Source: Zetaproteobacteria bacterium (GTDB lineage: Bacteria; Pseudomonadota; Zetaproteobacteria; Mariprofundales; Mariprofundaceae). Taken from it: DNA of 36,464 nucleotides. This document shows positions 34,471-36,464 of this stretch, in pieces; within the stretch, counting starts at the first letter, position 1; each line of letters opens with the position of its first letter. The position numbers were made by a program, and so were the translations under genes. The notes beneath the pieces are model-generated. The model saw nothing but the letters and a program-made list of their open reading frames with translations, made no database searches and had not been told where the DNA came from. The DNA is taken from assembly GCA_021545665.1 (NCBI GenBank), contig JAJRTX010000308.1, forward strand, positions 1-36,464, in the 5' to 3' direction.

Positions 34471-35004
34471 ATGCATGGAAAATCATTCGCACGTATTACC
34501 AAGATATATTCACTATCCATGAAGCCAAGAGAGTTTTTTCCAAATATGCCTAATGAGGTCTTTGACACATGGCTCAATCCAATTATTGAAGAAAAAGGGT
34601 GGCCTTATTCATCCCTAAATGATGATTTGCAGGCTACAGAATGGAAATATATATTAGGCATCAATACATCCCTTATGAGTTGGTTTAAGTGCAGATGGGT
34701 CTTTATGGAACTTATAGCAGAGAGTCTTAAACTCGACAAAAGCAATCTCGCTATGATTGAGGCGATTGTCCGTCATTCCGCCTTTGGTGAAACGACAATG
34801 GCTGCAAATATCATGGACACTCAAGAGAGGTTCAGAGCATGTACAGCCTTCTTCACGGAACAAGGGCTTATACCCCGCCCTGTTGTTCTTAAAAGGATTG
34901 ATAGTGGTTTTTATATCCTCGACGGGCATCATCGTCTTGCTGCTGTGGCTCATGTTGGGCTCTCCAATAATCTACTCATTCCTTCGTGGGTAACTGAACA
35001 TTGA
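34471..35004 (+). CDS. ParB/Srx-like domain accessory protein
   Basis: 177 residues with a C-terminal segment VVLKRIDSGFYILDGHHRLA (140-158) that matches the ParB N-terminal/sulfiredoxin-like core, in which GHHR binds nucleotide phosphates. The N-terminal 110 residues are not recognised. Full ParB proteins have a helix-turn-helix after this motif; here the chain ends soon after, so this is not a partition protein. The frame begins at GTG 34417, but AAAGGAG is a few bases before the ATG at 34471. The gene is AT-richer than the core genes and lies beyond the yaaA duplication, in a probable acquired segment. Confidence 0.6.
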   Translation: MHGKSFARITKIYSLSMKPREFFPNMPNEVFDTWLNPIIEEKGWPYSSLNDDLQATEWKYILGINTSLMSWFKCRWVFMELIAESLKLDKSNLAMIEAIVRHSAFGETTMAANIMDTQERFRACTAFFTEQGLIPRPVVLKRIDSGFYILDGHHRLAAVAHVGLSNNLLIPSWVTEH

Positions 35005-35074
35005 AAAAACAACCAGAATCATTGAAATGGATACGTCCCGCGCCCCTCATGCAACACTTTAGAAGGAAACGTTC

Positions 35075-35587
35075 ATGGGTGTGATTTCCAAGCTATTCTG
35101 TCACGGAGATTCCTTACAGCCTCAAGCTGAACGCCTTGTTTCAGCAGCGAAGGTGGTAGCAACAACTTCATTTGTTCCGCTCTTAAATGATTTCCCGTGT
35201 TTACGTAAGTGCAATGTAGAAAACTGGGATTTTTTTGCTACCGCTGCGGCGACATGTGTGGGAATCAATAATCTATTGGAGAAAATTTCCGCCGACCAAT
35301 TCAGGTCACTATACAATGCAGCAATATTGCCTGAACTTCAACGCTGGAGCCCACAAGGCCAAGACGCCGTCCTAGATTGTCAGACATTTATAAAGCGAAT
35401 AGAAGATGCTAACCAATTGGACGGAGAAGAAAATAACACTACTCTTCTTGCTACGGACGCCTTAGGCATGTGGGTTTTTTGGAATCTGTTTCAGAGGCAG
35501 CCAGCGGACGAAGAGTCAAATGCCGCTCGTGCAATTGGCCAAATTATAGCGTCACAGTTTCAAGACTGGTGGAATGCTGACAAATGA
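35075..35587 (+). CDS. Hypothetical soluble protein
   Basis: 170 residues, no signal peptide or membrane segment, mostly helical by composition, with tryptophans clustered near the C terminus (MWVFWNLFQRQ, FQDWWNADK). No family recognised. AAGGAAACGTTC precedes the ATG. It lies 70 bp after the ParB/Srx-like gene in the same orientation, in the accessory segment. Confidence 0.6.
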   Translation: MGVISKLFCHGDSLQPQAERLVSAAKVVATTSFVPLLNDFPCLRKCNVENWDFFATAAATCVGINNLLEKISADQFRSLYNAAILPELQRWSPQGQDAVLDCQTFIKRIEDANQLDGEENNTTLLATDALGMWVFWNLFQRQPADEESNAARAIGQIIASQFQDWWNADK

Positions 35588-35650
35588 CTGTAGCATCTAA
35601 CCAAGCCATTTACTCGACCACCTACATCGGCACCGATACTCCGGCATCAG

Positions 35651-36283
35651 ATGATGGTAGCTGTTAGAGCTTACGTTGCTATGGTAACTCACGCATACGT
35701 TGATCTTGAAATGGAAGAAGCTCGCTATTTGGCAAATCTTGTTGGTATTGAATATGACCTGATGACAGCAATTGAGTGGTGCAATCAATTTGGGGAACTA
35801 ATGTCAGATCGGGATAAATGTTGGCTAGTTGAACCATTAACGACAGCGATTCTAATACGGTTTATGAGAGCTTTTGGTGGCGGAAAAAGATATCCGAACA
35901 CAAAACATATTTTATCTATCTTGAGTAGAGAAAAAAAAGAACAGTACGAATATTTTAAGGCCGTACGAAGCAAGCATGTTGCACATTCGGCTAACGAATT
36001 TGAAAATAATCAAGTTAAAGCATACTACATTGAGGGTGATGCCAATAATGGCTTTAATAGCATAGGGTTGAGTTGCGACAGAGTAGTAGGCTTATCTAGT
36101 GATGAAATAGATAATATTCGCAATATTTGCCAGACCTTAATGGCTAAAGTGAAATCGGAAATAGAAGCTGAGAAAAAGAAGCTTTTGGAACTTACGTCGG
36201 CATATGCCGCTGAAGATATTCTAAGTTTAAAAATGAAGGTTCCCAAACACTCAAATAAAATAGATGCTTCTAAAGACAGGTGA
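35651..36283 (+). CDS. Hypothetical protein, HEPN-like candidate
   Basis: 210 residues, helical, rich in Lys and Glu, with no signal peptide. The segment FKAVRSKHVAHSANEFENN (102-120) contains R106-x5-H112, the R-x4-6-H pattern of HEPN ribonucleases, in a context (RxKHxAHS) that I associate with HEPN-like proteins of defence loci. This is a motif-level suggestion only. The start is uncertain: ATGs at 35651, 35654, 35681 and 35711 are in frame and none has a convincing ribosome binding site. The base composition is AT-rich compared with the core genes. Confidence 0.55.
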   Translation: MMVAVRAYVAMVTHAYVDLEMEEARYLANLVGIEYDLMTAIEWCNQFGELMSDRDKCWLVEPLTTAILIRFMRAFGGGKRYPNTKHILSILSREKKEQYEYFKAVRSKHVAHSANEFENNQVKAYYIEGDANNGFNSIGLSCDRVVGLSSDEIDNIRNICQTLMAKVKSEIEAEKKKLLELTSAYAAEDILSLKMKVPKHSNKIDASKDR

Positions 36284-36380
36284 TAAAGTTGCTTCTAGCA
36301 AGATAAATTCTCTCGGATGGTAAAAAGTACCCGCTCATTCTGCGCTACCGCTGAAGCGTGTCGTTATGTATTGTGAACGA

Positions 36381-36450
36381 CCACCGGCTAAAAGCCAGTG
36401 GCTTCCTTTTACGGCTAGAAGCCGGTGATTGGTCGGCCATCCGGCCGACT
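36381..36450. repeat. Cluster of hairpins, IS200/REP-like end
   Basis: Three stem-loops in 70 bp: CCACCGGCT (36381-36389) with AGCCAGTGG (36393-36401), one mismatch; GGCT-AGA-AGCC inside 36413-36424; and a perfect GTCGGCC (36432-36438) with GGCCGAC (36443-36449). CCACCGGCT can also pair with the later AGCCGGTG (36419-36426). Such subterminal hairpins are typical of IS200/IS605 ends or REP units. The window stops here. Confidence 0.5.
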
Positions 36451-36464
36451 GACTACACCACTTC

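Noticed and set aside
35585..35680. Possible integron attC site (GCATCTAAC ... GTTAGAG) before the last gene
   Set aside because: The outer core sites are only partly right, the inner arms do not pair well, and no similar site lies between the other accessory genes, so a cassette array is not supported.
1..36464. CRISPR array, tRNA or rRNA genes
   Set aside because: I saw no regularly spaced direct repeats and no tRNA-like cloverleaf in the gaps (notably 22262-22495 and 26458-26702).

Overview
The window looks like a chromosomal segment of a Gram-negative, iron-handling proteobacterium. The envelope evidence is a canonical ExbB/ExbD pair, a second ExbB/TolQ-like set, a lipoprotein with a clear lipobox, and lytic transglycosylases. 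The iron and redox evidence is multiheme c-type cytochromes, HemN, an FTR1-type iron permease with a Fur regulator and a near-perfect Fur box, and a ferritin-like diiron protein. An iron-oxidising Zetaproteobacterium would fit, but that is inference; nothing here fixes the genus.

Layout. 1-465: hairpins and a decayed IS4-type transposase 3' end, followed by a good sigma70 promoter. 466-3936 (+): membrane-anchored monoheme cytochrome, a broken small cytochrome c pseudogene, a triheme cytochrome c, and hemN (1-nt overlap). 4197-8505 (-): pabC, mltG, a DUF4911-like small protein, a ferritin-like protein, tmk and holB. ilvA (8504-10015, +) starts on top of the pabC start. 10099-18643 (-): an eight-gene cluster described below. 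18806-19942 (-): THUMP RNA methyltransferase; 20100-21500 (+): nitronate-monooxygenase-like protein. 21650-26457 (-): csrA, fur, FTR1 permease, proS, lytic transglycosylase, aat. 26703-32613 (-): ribD, comEC, exbB, exbD, lysC. 32779-34378 (+): yaaA, a CopG/ParE-type toxin-antitoxin pair and a second, diverged copy of the yaaA 3' end. 34471-36283 (+): three AT-richer accessory genes (ParB/Srx-like, unknown, HEPN-like candidate). The window ends in a run of hairpins resembling an IS200/REP-type element end.

The most interesting region is 10099-18643. It encodes, in transcription order, a secreted protein, a lipoprotein, a TM-anchored helical-repeat protein, a TM-anchored protein with four PEGA-like repeats and a C-terminal FGE-sulfatase (SUMF1) domain, a 59-residue single-TM protein, a MotA/TolQ/ExbB-type channel protein, and two proteins that each combine an ExbD/TolR-like TM segment (conserved Asp), a coiled coil and a von Willebrand A domain with a MIDAS motif. 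The overlapping reading frames and consistent N-in/C-out topology suggest one trans-envelope machine driven by ion flow, in which vWA domains replace the usual TolR/TonB/OmpA periplasmic part. I know of no described system with this composition; it is my main candidate for a new system.

Genome-plasticity marks are frequent: an IS4 remnant, two MITE-like elements (16544-16701, inside the cluster; 21515-21601), a frameshifted cytochrome, and a toxin-antitoxin insertion bracketed by two yaaA 3' ends that are about 90% identical.
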